A stretch of 64,000 nt of DNA, from NCBI GenBank assembly GCA_009363175.1, contig CP045205.1, positions 5,208,001 through 5,272,000 of the forward strand. The letters are read 5' to 3'. The translations under genes and the position numbers were made by a program. The number at the start of each line of letters is the position of its first letter. Within the stretch, counting starts at the first letter, position 1. The notes beneath the pieces were generated by a model. It was not told the DNA's origin. It saw only the letters and a list, made by a program, of their open reading frames with translations, and ran no database searches. This stretch comes from Citrobacter telavivensis. GTDB taxonomy: Bacteria > Pseudomonadota > Gammaproteobacteria > Enterobacterales > Enterobacteriaceae. Positions 9,874-17,353 of the stretch are shown one piece after another.

Positions 9874-10093
9874 ATGATGCAAAACCATCATGAAGGTTGC
9901 TGTAAACATACAGAGCACCAACACGAAGGCTGCTGCAAGGGTGAAGGACATCACCACGAAAGCCGCCACAGTGAGCACCATGCAGGCTGCTGCAAAAGTG
10001 AAGAGCATCGCCACGCAGGCTGTCACCAGAAACATCACCACGAACAGGGTGCGGACGCCGCCACGGTCGCGGCGGAGGTGGTGGTCGTCGCCA
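9874..10093 (+). pseudogene. Second copy of yqjI (PadR regulator), truncated; His/Cys-rich N-terminus only
   Basis: This begins with a good ribosome site (CAGGAG) and encodes the metal-binding leader of YqjI, expanded compared with the native copy: HHEGCC-type motifs repeat, giving about 17 histidines and 7 cysteines within residues 5-58. A one-base slip after HHHEQG takes it out of frame. The part that should read GRGGGGGRR is present in another frame, and the sequence then switches into a methyltransferase gene at about 10083-10094. The whole winged-helix domain is missing. The open frame as it stands runs to 10161 (95 residues). Confidence 0.85.
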
Positions 10094-10447
10094 GTGCATC
10101 TCCGTCACTAACAACGAAGTCGCTGCCGACGAACAGAAAAAATTGCGCGAACAGGGCTTAAGGCCTGGAGATCCTGATTGGGAAAAGTGGGGGATCTGTG
10201 ATTATATCACCAAACCACGTGTACAAGCTGCTATCACAGGCAAAACGCCGAATGAACAACCGATTAAGGGCAATTATAGGTTTACAGACGAGTTCCCAAT
10301 GTCTGACGGTTTTGAGGAAAATGCCGAGTTTTTCACTCTGACCTACGAAGCTGAGAAGTCGGTTAGCCACAACTTGGCCTTTGTTCGCATTGCGCCGTTG
10401 CTATGGCTACGCGCGGGTGCGCGCGGCGAACGTATTGAAAAAATACC
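10094..10447 (+). pseudogene. DNA methyltransferase fragment 1 (upstream of the ISPpu12-like insertion)
   Basis: Read in frame through the junction, this encodes ISVTNNEVAADEQKKLREQG, then GLRPGDPDWEKWGI, YITKPRVQAAITGKTP, PIKGNYRFTDEFPM and ENAEFFTLTYEAE, ending ARGERIEKIP. These are segments I associate with adenine methyltransferases that pair with a type III-like helicase. The N-terminal catalytic part (FxGxG and NPPY motifs) is absent, replaced by the yqjI fragment. The reading frame breaks at 10447 where the insertion begins and resumes at 13829. The last 8 bases, AAAATACC (10440-10447), are the left copy of the target duplication. Confidence 0.75.
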
Positions 10448-10506
10448 GGGGTATACGGATTTAATGGTTGATGGGGCACCTTCACCCCATCAATCTGATA
10501 CCACCC

Positions 10507-11796
10507 TCAGATGGTTGATAGATCGACTCCGTAGTTGAGTTCCTCTGCGAAGTCCGGCAGTCCGTAACCGATGGTTTTCTTGTAGAAAGGAGAGACCTTC
10601 GCAGTCGGTGCCTTCTTCTTGTGCTTCGTGGTGTAGAGCATTCGTGCCCGCATCACCTCGAAGGAGTAACCGCGCCCTTCACGGTTCTTGTCCTTGGCCA
10701 GTCGGTTGATGGACTCCGTGTAAGCGTTGGTGACGGGCATGTCCGTCTCGAAGTAGGTCATGGTCTCTTCGCGCCAGTTTCCCACTGCCCTGACCAGATC
10801 GCTCCAGACTTCCTTTTGGCCCTTCGGGATGGTGGCTATCCACTCGTCCAGGGCGGCTTCTGCCTGGAGCCGTGTGGTGGCGTCCCAGATGCCGTAGAAG
10901 CGCTCCTTGTGCTCGTAGGCGGCCAGCAGTTGCGGGAACGCGCCTGTCCAGGTCTCCATGATGAGGCGCTCCCGGTCTGAGACTTCGTGAGCGCGTTTCA
11001 GCAGGATTTTCCGGTCTCCCTTGAGAGTCCGGCTCTGGGACGGTTTCAGCTCCTTTCTGAGGCCCTTGCGCACTCTCTCTAGGGCATCGTTGGCCATGCG
11101 CACCACATGGGACTTATCGACCACGATACGGGCCTGGGGCAGCACAGCCTTGACCGCTGCCCGGTAGGGGTTCCACATGTCCATGCTGACGATCTCGACC
11201 TTCTGCCGGTCTTTCAGCTTCATCAGGTAGTTGGTCACCACGTCCTGGCGGCGGGTGGCCAGCAGGTCGAGCAGGGTTCGCTCCTCAATGTTGGTCAGAA
11301 TGCAGCGGTAGCGCTTGTTCAGGTATAGCTCGTCAATGCCCAGGATGCGGGGCGTCTCGAAGCGGTGCCAGCGCCCCAGGAACTCGGCGCGGGCGTTGAA
11401 GATGTCGCGCACCGTCTTCTCGTCCAGGCCGGTCTGTGCCGCCACAAAGGTGTAGGGGTGGTTGAAGGATTCCTTCTCCACGTACTCATGCAGCCGCAGT
11501 GTCATACGGAATCCGTCCACCATCTCCGGTAGCTGGGGCCTGAATGTTGTCTTGCAGGCCCGGCAGGTGTATCGGCGGCGGACCACCCAGAGAGTGACCC
11601 GCTTGCCGTGGATGGGCAGATCACGATAGGGAACGTCACGCTTGCCGAACCGTACGAACTCACCCTGCACGCCGCATTCCTCGCAGGCGATGGGATCGGG
11701 CACGTCCACCTGGAAGTGCATTTCGTCGTCGGTTGATTTGCAGCCCAGTACTTGGTATTGCGGCAGGTGAAGGATGTTGTCGGGAAGTTCGGTCAT
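10507..11796 (-). CDS. tnpA: ISL3-family transposase
   Basis: This 429-residue transposase moves the ISPpu12-like element. The N-terminal region has a zinc-binding CEECG...CRACK pair (about residues 38-83). The DDE domain is recognisable by ILGIDELYLNKRYRCI, the VDKSHVVRMANDALERVRKG region and the C-terminal TNAYTESINRLAKDKNREGRGYSF characteristic of ISL3 transposases. No stop or frameshift interrupts it. It is the first gene inside the left inverted repeat and is transcribed toward that end. lspA lies directly upstream on the same strand. Confidence 0.95.
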   Translation of the reverse strand: MTELPDNILHLPQYQVLGCKSTDDEMHFQVDVPDPIACEECGVQGEFVRFGKRDVPYRDLPIHGKRVTLWVVRRRYTCRACKTTFRPQLPEMVDGFRMTLRLHEYVEKESFNHPYTFVAAQTGLDEKTVRDIFNARAEFLGRWHRFETPRILGIDELYLNKRYRCILTNIEERTLLDLLATRRQDVVTNYLMKLKDRQKVEIVSMDMWNPYRAAVKAVLPQARIVVDKSHVVRMANDALERVRKGLRKELKPSQSRTLKGDRKILLKRAHEVSDRERLIMETWTGAFPQLLAAYEHKERFYGIWDATTRLQAEAALDEWIATIPKGQKEVWSDLVRAVGNWREETMTYFETDMPVTNAYTESINRLAKDKNREGRGYSFEVMRARMLYTTKHKKKAPTAKVSPFYKKTIGYGLPDFAEELNYGVDLSTI

Positions 11797-11817
11797 GGTG
11801 TTGTATAGGCGTAGGTG

Positions 11818-12330
11818 TCAGTCAGATCCATCCGACTCGGCATTGGTGTTTGCTTTTTTACCCAACAAGCTGCTGGAAACGAAAAGTAAGGCACCGAGGA
11901 CAATTGCAATATCAGCCAGGTTGAAGGCCGGCCAATGCCAGTCTCGCCAATAGAAATCAAAGGAATCCACAACATAGCCGCGAAAGACCCGGTCAATCAG
12001 GTTGCCCATGGCGCCACCGAGGATAAGACTGTAAGCGATGGCTTCTCCTTTATGACGATTTTCAAGGATCAGCTTGATCAGAAAAATCGAGACCACTACC
12101 GCGATTCCGATAAAAAAGTAGCGCTGCCAGCCTCCACCATTCGCAAAAAGACTGAATGCGGCACCGGTGTTCCATAGGTGCACCCAGTTAAAGAACGGGG
12201 TCACCGAAACATACTCGCCATAGGCCATTGATTGCTGCACCAGCCACTTTACAGCCTGATCAGACGCTGCCAGCAGGCCCGATATGGACAATAGGGCATA
12301 CGGCGAGAGCTTTTTGCCAATAATGAGCAT
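11818..12330 (-). CDS. lspA: Lipoprotein signal peptidase (signal peptidase II), element-borne copy
   Basis: This 170-residue inner-membrane aspartyl protease removes signal peptides from prolipoproteins after lipidation. Four membrane segments are visible. The catalytic aspartates lie in GGAMGNLIDRVFRGYVVDSFDF (about residues 108-129) and in FNLADIAIVLG. DQAVKW near residue 24 and WNTGAAFS are further conserved boxes. The host chromosome will have its own essential lspA elsewhere, so this is an extra copy; lspA cargo is typical of ISPpu12 elements. Its start is 3 bases from the end of the upstream cation-transporter gene, which suggests co-transcription. Confidence 0.93.
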   Translation of the reverse strand: MLIIGKKLSPYALLSISGLLAASDQAVKWLVQQSMAYGEYVSVTPFFNWVHLWNTGAAFSLFANGGGWQRYFFIGIAVVVSIFLIKLILENRHKGEAIAYSLILGGAMGNLIDRVFRGYVVDSFDFYWRDWHWPAFNLADIAIVLGALLFVSSSLLGKKANTNAESDGSD

Positions 12331-12333
12331 TAT

Positions 12334-13230
12334 TTAACCCTTCAACGCCAAAATGCGTCTGGCACCGTTAAGTACAATGCCCCCCGCGATGGTGCCGATA
12401 ATCAGATCCGGATAATTGGAACCGGTCCACGCGACCAGGGCGCCGGCGGTGATGACCCCCAGGTTGATCACCACGTCGTTGGCCGAGAATATCCAGCTTG
12501 CCTTCATGTGCGCCCCGCCTTCCCGATGTTTGGATATGAGCAGCAGACAACTGGTATTGGCAATCAATGCGACGAATGCGATAGCCATCATCACCAGCGA
12601 TTCAGGCTCACTACCGAATACAAAGCGTCTCACCACCTCTACGAGCACGCCCACAGCCAAGATCAGTTGCAGTACACCAGCAAGATGCGCGGCACGTACC
12701 TGCATTTTCACGCTATGTCCAACCGCATAAAGGGCAAGCCCGTACACCGCCGCATCGGCAAAATTGTCCAGGGATTCTCCAATCAGGCCGGTGGACCGGG
12801 CGATCAGACCGGCAGTCATTTCCACCACTAACAGAAGTGCATTGATGCCGAGCAACCAGCGCAGGGTCCCGGATTCTTGCTTAGCAGAAGCTGCCGAAAA
12901 CTCGGCGGCCTTGATGGTCTCCGGATTTGCAGCGACGGTTTCCTGAAGCGAGGCGCCTAGCCCCAAGGTCTTCAGTTTCGAGGTGACGGGCTCGACCTCG
13001 CCGTCATGCACGACCTTCAGCCGGCGGTTCGACAAGTCGAAGGACAGCGCCCGAATCTCCTCAAAGCCGTTCAGGGCTAGGCGAATCATTCGTTCTTCTG
13101 ATGGACAGTCCATCTTCGGCACGGCATAAACACTGACCCATCTCCCTGGCGCCTCGGAGGAGGCCTGTATATCGGTATCCGCTGCGGACGTTGCATCACC
13201 GCCACAGGCGCCACCACAGGATTTGCTCAT
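12334..13230 (-). CDS. Cation diffusion facilitator (CzcD-like) with N-terminal metal-binding domain
   Basis: The protein is a probable divalent metal efflux transporter. Starting from the ATG at 13230 (MSKSCGGACGG) it has 298 residues; an in-frame ATG 7 codons upstream is possible. A Cys-rich start is followed by an HMA-like segment (VPKMDCPSEERMIRLAL), then a CDF membrane domain beginning near LLGINALLLVVEMTAG. ESLDNFADAAVYGLAL carries the helix II Asp residues and FSANDVVINLGVITAG the helix V site, the expected metal-binding pattern. It is transcribed divergently from the merR gene from a MerR-type promoter, so it is likely induced by metal. Substrate (zinc, cadmium or lead) cannot be set from sequence. 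Confidence 0.85.
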   Translation of the reverse strand: MSKSCGGACGGDATSAADTDIQASSEAPGRWVSVYAVPKMDCPSEERMIRLALNGFEEIRALSFDLSNRRLKVVHDGEVEPVTSKLKTLGLGASLQETVAANPETIKAAEFSAASAKQESGTLRWLLGINALLLVVEMTAGLIARSTGLIGESLDNFADAAVYGLALYAVGHSVKMQVRAAHLAGVLQLILAVGVLVEVVRRFVFGSEPESLVMMAIAFVALIANTSCLLLISKHREGGAHMKASWIFSANDVVINLGVITAGALVAWTGSNYPDLIIGTIAGGIVLNGARRILALKG

Positions 13231-13263
13231 GATACGACTCCACTTGAACAATGTTGTGGTACC

Positions 13264-13294
13264 ATTTAAAACTATAAAGCTACTATAAGGTCAA
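13264..13294 (-). promoter_or_regulatory. MerR-type promoter of the cation-efflux gene
   Basis: On the minus strand a -35 TTGACC (13289-13294) and a -10 TTAAAT (13264-13269) are separated by 19 bp, longer than the normal 17. The spacer is occupied by an imperfect dyad around TTATAGTAGCTTTATAG. The long spacer with a dyad is the hallmark of promoters activated by twisting by MerR-family regulators such as CadR and PbrR. The divergent merR gene starts 32 bases beyond it. Confidence 0.8.
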
Positions 13295-13325
13295 TAGAGT
13301 AAAGAATCCGTTGGGGAGGAGGCTG

Positions 13326-13733
13326 ATGCGCATTGGTCAGTTGGCGCAGTTGGTAGGGGTCGAAACACAGACGATCCGCTTCTATGAACAGCAGGGCTTG
13401 TTGCCGCCGCCTGATCGGCAGGACAACGGTTACCGTGTCTATACCGAGAAGCATGGTGAGGGGCTGGCCTTCATCCGTCGCTGCAGAATCCTGGGCCTGT
13501 CACTGGCTGAGATTCACGAACTACAGAGCTATCAGGACGACCCTCATCAGCCTTGTACCGCCGTCAACGCCTTGCTCGATGATCACATCTCTCATGTGCG
13601 GTCGCAGATAACCGCTCTGCAAGCGCTTGAGAAACAACTCGTTTCACTGAGAGCGAGTTGCAACGATGACCGGGAAGTTGAGGCGTGTGGGGTTCTTGCT
13701 GGAATTAGCGAAGGAAACATGCACCAGCAGTAG
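13326..13733 (+). CDS. MerR-family metal-responsive regulator (CadR/PbrR-like)
   Basis: This 135-residue regulator starts at the ATG at 13326, preceded by GGGGAGGAGG; a GTG/ATG further upstream lacks such a site. The N-terminal winged helix reads MRIGQLAQLVGVETQTIRFY, the MerR signature, followed by the dimerisation helix. Metal-binding cysteines are present in HQPCTAVNALLDDH, in LRASCNDD and in EACGVL, the three-cysteine arrangement known from CadR and PbrR. It should control the divergent efflux gene through the 19-bp-spaced promoter. It lies at the right end of the ISPpu12-like element. Confidence 0.9.
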   Translation: MRIGQLAQLVGVETQTIRFYEQQGLLPPPDRQDNGYRVYTEKHGEGLAFIRRCRILGLSLAEIHELQSYQDDPHQPCTAVNALLDDHISHVRSQITALQALEKQLVSLRASCNDDREVEACGVLAGISEGNMHQQ

Positions 13734-13828
13734 GTGAAGCATCAACCAGATAATCCGATGAGATGCCGGTCTGTCTCACTCTCATGCAAAGGTAAGATCA
13801 ACCATTTAATCCGCTTACCCAAAATACC

Positions 13829-14066
13829 TACTAAAGGATGGGAAGTGACCGATGCGTACGGTCTACTGCTAGATGTAGACCAAGCAACCCCATTCATTGA
13901 AGCCATTGATACCTCCAGTGGCGTGTGCGTGGCTTTCATCGTTACTGATGATGACCGTCACTTCCAGTCTGTAACAAAACGTTTGCCAAAAGATGTTGAA
14001 CCAGTGCGGTTATACGAGTCGTACCTGACCAATTTCAGCTTCACCAGTGGGGAATGGACAGAATGA
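13829..14066 (+). pseudogene. DNA methyltransferase fragment 2 (3' end, downstream of the insertion)
   Basis: After the right target duplication (13821-13828) the frame continues TKGWEVTDAYGLLLDVD, then VCVAFIVTDDDRHFQSV, RLPKDVEPVRLYESYLTNFS and the end SGEWTE. Joining fragment 1 (ending GERIEKIP) to this part after removing the element and one AAAATACC restores one continuous frame with no lost base. The stop overlaps the start of the helicase gene (ATGA), so the two were translationally coupled as one operon. The gene is inactive now because its 5' half is missing and it is split. Confidence 0.8.
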
Positions 14067-16636
14067 AATTTACTCTCAAGGACTATCAGCGCGATGCGGT
14101 ACATGATGCTCTGGCGAATCTCAGGAAGGCTCGACGTTACTGGCACAACGAGAGCGACAAAAGCGCCTTCTCTTTAACGGCTGTAACCGGTGCGGGTAAG
14201 ACCGTCATGGCTGCTGCTGCATTTGAAGCATTGTTTCATGGTGACGACGAATTTAATTTCGATGCAGATCCCGGCGCGGTGGTGATCTGGTTCAGTGATG
14301 ATCCAGCACTGAATGAGCAAACCCGTTTTCGCCTGATGGAGGCGAGTGACCGTATCAACTACAACGATATGGTGGTAGTTGAACATCCCTTCAGTCGGCG
14401 TAAGTTTCAGGCTGGAAAAATCTATTTCCTTAACACGCAGAAGTTTGGCAAAAAAAGCCTCCTGGTGCGCGGGTTCGATGATAAAGGCGGCCTTTTCGAA
14501 GCAGCCCCTGATGCACAGGCTTATACGCTGTGGGATACCATCCAGAACACCATCGAAGACCCGGATCTGACCCTTTACTTAGTGCTGGATGAAGCGCACA
14601 GAGGGATGGGCTCGTCAACGGCTTCCAGTGAAGCTGCTAAGAGTACTATTGTACAACGGCTTATCAATGGTTCGGCTGGAGTGAAGGGTATTCCAGTAGT
14701 GTGGGGTATTTCCGCCACAGTTGAACGTTTCGACAAAGCCATTGCCAATGCTGGTCATCATGTCAAACTGCCGAATGTGGTGGTTGACCCCGCTAAAGTG
14801 CAGGAATCTGGACTTATCAAGGACGATATCATTCTGGGTGTGCCTGATGAAGCTGGTGACTTCGATACCGTGTGGGTACGCCGTGCTGCCGACAAACTCA
14901 GGGAAGCGACCGATGCCTGGGCAGAGTACGCAAGACAGCAGGAAACCGTGCGCGAAGTAGTGCCGCTAATGGTATTCCAGGTACCTAATACGCCTGACCC
15001 GAATGAGGTGGGGCGTTGGCTGGATACGTTATTCTCCCGTTATCCTGAATTGTCCATTGACAGTGTTGCTCATGTCTTCGGTGAACACACCACACAACGT
15101 TTCGGCCAACATCAGGTGCCTTATATTGAACCGCAGCGGGTGCAGGAATCAACCTGGATGCGAGTACTGATTGCTAAAGATGCCATCAGCACTGGCTGGG
15201 ATTGCCCACGTGCCGAAGTGATGGTTTCCTTCCGCGCAGCCAGCCACAGGACGCATATTACGCAATTGTTGGGGCGTATGGTGCGTACTCCATTGGCGAG
15301 ACGTATTCCGGGTAATGAGCGTTTAAACTCTGTAGAATGCCTGTTGCCCAAGTTTAATACCAATACCGTGAGAGATGTCGTCAATACCTTGTTTAAGGGC
15401 GATGATACCTCTCCTCCAAGCGGACGCATCCTGGTTAACCCTGTGGAGATGAAACCTAACCCGGCTGCTTCAGCTGAAGTATGGGAAGCATTTGAAGCGC
15501 TACCTTCTCAAACCCGACCACAGAAAGGAGCCAGACCCGCCAGACGTCTGACCGCGCTGGCACAGGAACTGGTTGATGACGGCATTCTTGATGGGGCAGT
15601 CAGGAAATCCCATGCTGCTTTGCACGCTGTTCTGGACAAGTTCCAGATAGAAAATGCCGAGAAAATCAAAAACAAACGCAATGCAGTGCTCGTCGTAGAT
15701 GGTAAGGCTGTGGTTGCCAGCCTCAAGAACAAAGCAATGACCTTCAACGAATTCTGGGAGGAGGCGGACGTAACGGTGATTGATGACGCCTACCGGCGTG
15801 CAGCCCGAATTTTCAGCCCGGATGTTTCACGTACCTATGTCGAATATCTGGCCGGTAAGGTTGCGGATCGAGAAGAGGATGCAGAGGAATATCTGGAAGC
15901 AATCATGGAGGCTCGTGTTACCGTTGCTGGCATGGGGCTGGTGATGGAGGTGCAGGATTACTTCGATGGCGAGGCCGATAGACTGGCGAAGGCGTGGCTG
16001 GCCGAGTACACACCGCAAATCAAGTCGTTGAAAGATGAGCGTAAAGAGGCCTATCGTCAAATCGTCGAAATGAGTACCGAACCGCAGGATGTGGATCTGG
16101 TCAGGCCGGCGAACAAGTTTGAAATGACCAGGGTGCGTGAAGGTGAAAAGGAAGCTGACCTTCCAGTCTGGAAACACCATTTGTTGTGTGACGAAAACGG
16201 GATCTATCCGGCTCTGTTGAACCATTGGGAAACCAAGGTTTTTGAGATCGAAACCAAACGTGAAGGATTTGCTTTCTGGTATCGTAATCCACAGTACACA
16301 GGGCAGTCGTCACTGGGAATCGCTTATGTTGAAGCTGAACAGTACAAGATTGTTCGTCCCGATTTCCTGTTCTTTGCCGAACAGGATGGCAAAATGGTTG
16401 TGGACCTGGTAGATCCACATAGCCTACATCTGGCTGATGCTTTGCCCAAACTGAAAGGACTTGCGCTATATGCCGAACATCATTCTGATGCTTACAGGCG
16501 AATCGAATCTGTCGCCGAAGTAAAGGGTAAATTACGAGTGTTAGATTTGAAACGGCAGGATGTGCAGGATGCTGTTGCTACCGCTGAAAATGCAGAAACG
16601 TTATTTAGTAGCGGACTTGCTGATGACTATCAGTAA
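14063..16636 (+). CDS. Type III restriction-like helicase/nuclease (Res-type), orphaned
   Basis: This protein of about 857 residues is a superfamily 2 helicase fused to a C-terminal nuclease-like domain. Visible motifs are the Q-like LKDYQRDAVHDAL, Walker A TAVTGAGKTVMAAAAF, motif II LVLDEAHRGMG, motif III WGISATVERF, then DAISTGWDCPRAEVM and ITQLLGRMVRTPLARR. Near the end RPDFLFF is followed by VVDLVDPHSLHLADALPKL, in the place where Res proteins carry PD-(D/E)XK nuclease residues, but with a DPH-type variant. Start is either ATG 14054 or ATG 14063; the latter overlaps the methyltransferase stop. With its methyltransferase destroyed, it is probably unable to restrict DNA. Confidence 0.85.
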   Translation: MKFTLKDYQRDAVHDALANLRKARRYWHNESDKSAFSLTAVTGAGKTVMAAAAFEALFHGDDEFNFDADPGAVVIWFSDDPALNEQTRFRLMEASDRINYNDMVVVEHPFSRRKFQAGKIYFLNTQKFGKKSLLVRGFDDKGGLFEAAPDAQAYTLWDTIQNTIEDPDLTLYLVLDEAHRGMGSSTASSEAAKSTIVQRLINGSAGVKGIPVVWGISATVERFDKAIANAGHHVKLPNVVVDPAKVQESGLIKDDIILGVPDEAGDFDTVWVRRAADKLREATDAWAEYARQQETVREVVPLMVFQVPNTPDPNEVGRWLDTLFSRYPELSIDSVAHVFGEHTTQRFGQHQVPYIEPQRVQESTWMRVLIAKDAISTGWDCPRAEVMVSFRAASHRTHITQLLGRMVRTPLARRIPGNERLNSVECLLPKFNTNTVRDVVNTLFKGDDTSPPSGRILVNPVEMKPNPAASAEVWEAFEALPSQTRPQKGARPARRLTALAQELVDDGILDGAVRKSHAALHAVLDKFQIENAEKIKNKRNAVLVVDGKAVVASLKNKAMTFNEFWEEADVTVIDDAYRRAARIFSPDVSRTYVEYLAGKVADREEDAEEYLEAIMEARVTVAGMGLVMEVQDYFDGEADRLAKAWLAEYTPQIKSLKDERKEAYRQIVEMSTEPQDVDLVRPANKFEMTRVREGEKEADLPVWKHHLLCDENGIYPALLNHWETKVFEIETKREGFAFWYRNPQYTGQSSLGIAYVEAEQYKIVRPDFLFFAEQDGKMVVDLVDPHSLHLADALPKLKGLALYAEHHSDAYRRIESVAEVKGKLRVLDLKRQDVQDAVATAENAETLFSSGLADDYQ

Positions 16637-16696
16637 TCTATAGAAAATTGCGTAACGAAACTGCATTTTAGTAATTTTTTGAAACAATACAAATAA

Positions 16697-16717
16697 GGCC
16701 TTCTCACTGAGAAGGCC
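16697..16717. terminator. Hairpin between the helicase gene and yfjJ
   Basis: GGCCTTCTC and GAGAAGGCC form a perfect 9-bp stem with a 3-base loop between two convergent genes. It can serve both strands as a transcription terminator, although the T-tracts are short. Confidence 0.65.
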
Positions 16718-16726
16718 ATTACCGAC

Positions 16727-17353
16727 TTACAGTTCGATTTGGCTACAGCCGAAGTTACGGTCTCCTTCACCAAACACTTTGCTTTCAACTTTGGTCAGGT
16801 AGTCCAGTCGGGTTAACAGCGCCTGGTAGTTCTGCTGGAAGTCAGTACTATTGGTGTCTAGCACATACTTACAGTTTTCAGGAAAATGGACCAGACCAGG
16901 GTGATCGTCTCTCTCCAGTCTCAGGGCGCTGTACCAGGCTCCTGTGATCATCCCTCTAAGGTTATCGTCCTGATCGTAATCCCCGAGGTGGTAGTAAGCG
17001 TCTTTGTTGAACAACAGGCAAATGTGATAGTGGCATTTACCTGATTCAGAATACTCTTTCGCCCATATAATAAATAAAGGGCAACGGTAGATGCGTTTAT
17101 CCTCACGCACCTTACGGGTACGGTCAGCCTCCAGCTTAGCTCTGAGGGATTCACGCATCCGGGATATCACCCCAGGTTCCAGGTTAGGGAAGCAACAAAT
17201 ATTGTCACCGTCATCAACTATCTTCGGATAGTGGAGATCGACACGTACAGCAATTAACCTAGGATACCGGTTAGTCAAATAACATAATAATTTATTAATC
17301 TTACTCTGATATTCGAGGATATGTACTCCATGAGTACCTTGATATGTTTTCAT
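16727..17353 (-). CDS. yfjJ: YfjJ / inovirus Gp2-like protein
   Basis: This 208-residue protein has the same length as E. coli YfjJ of the CP4-57 element and belongs to the YagK/YfjJ (inovirus-type Gp2) family. The diagnostic part is the histidine-containing KCHYHICLLFNKDAYYHLG around residues 105-123, preceded by CPLFIIWAKEYSESG. Related proteins resemble rolling-circle replication initiators and have a U-H-U-like motif, so a role in element replication is possible but unproven. It follows yfjI on the same strand with a 300-bp gap that holds repeated motifs. Confidence 0.8.
   Translation of the reverse strand: MKTYQGTHGVHILEYQSKINKLLCYLTNRYPRLIAVRVDLHYPKIVDDGDNICCFPNLEPGVISRMRESLRAKLEADRTRKVREDKRIYRCPLFIIWAKEYSESGKCHYHICLLFNKDAYYHLGDYDQDDNLRGMITGAWYSALRLERDDHPGLVHFPENCKYVLDTNSTDFQQNYQALLTRLDYLTKVESKVFGEGDRNFGCSQIEL

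Larger units (their letters stand above)
10448..13820. mobile_element. ISPpu12-like element (ISL3 family) carrying tnpA, lspA, a cation transporter and merR
   Basis: The ends are 24-base imperfect inverted repeats: GGGTATACGGATTTAATGGT at 10449-10468 (repeat ends 10472), and at 13797-13820, on the other strand, GGGTAAGCGGATTAAATGGT. The element is flanked on both sides by AAAATACC (10440-10447 and 13821-13828), an 8-bp target duplication as ISL3 elements produce. Length is 3372-3373 bp, which agrees with what I recall for ISPpu12 of Pseudomonas putida, as does the gene content. It sits inside a methyltransferase gene that is in frame once the element and one duplication copy are removed. Confidence 0.93.

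Noticed and set aside
10448..10538. Last 30 codons of an open frame from 10143 to 10538
   Set aside because: They run through the inverted repeat and end of the ISPpu12-like element. Homology to methyltransferases stops at 10447.
17067..17353. Alternative view that yfjJ is a canonical HUH relaxase
   Set aside because: There is an HYHI segment, but the other HUH motifs and a clear paired catalytic tyrosine are not visible, so I keep the Gp2/YfjJ family name only.
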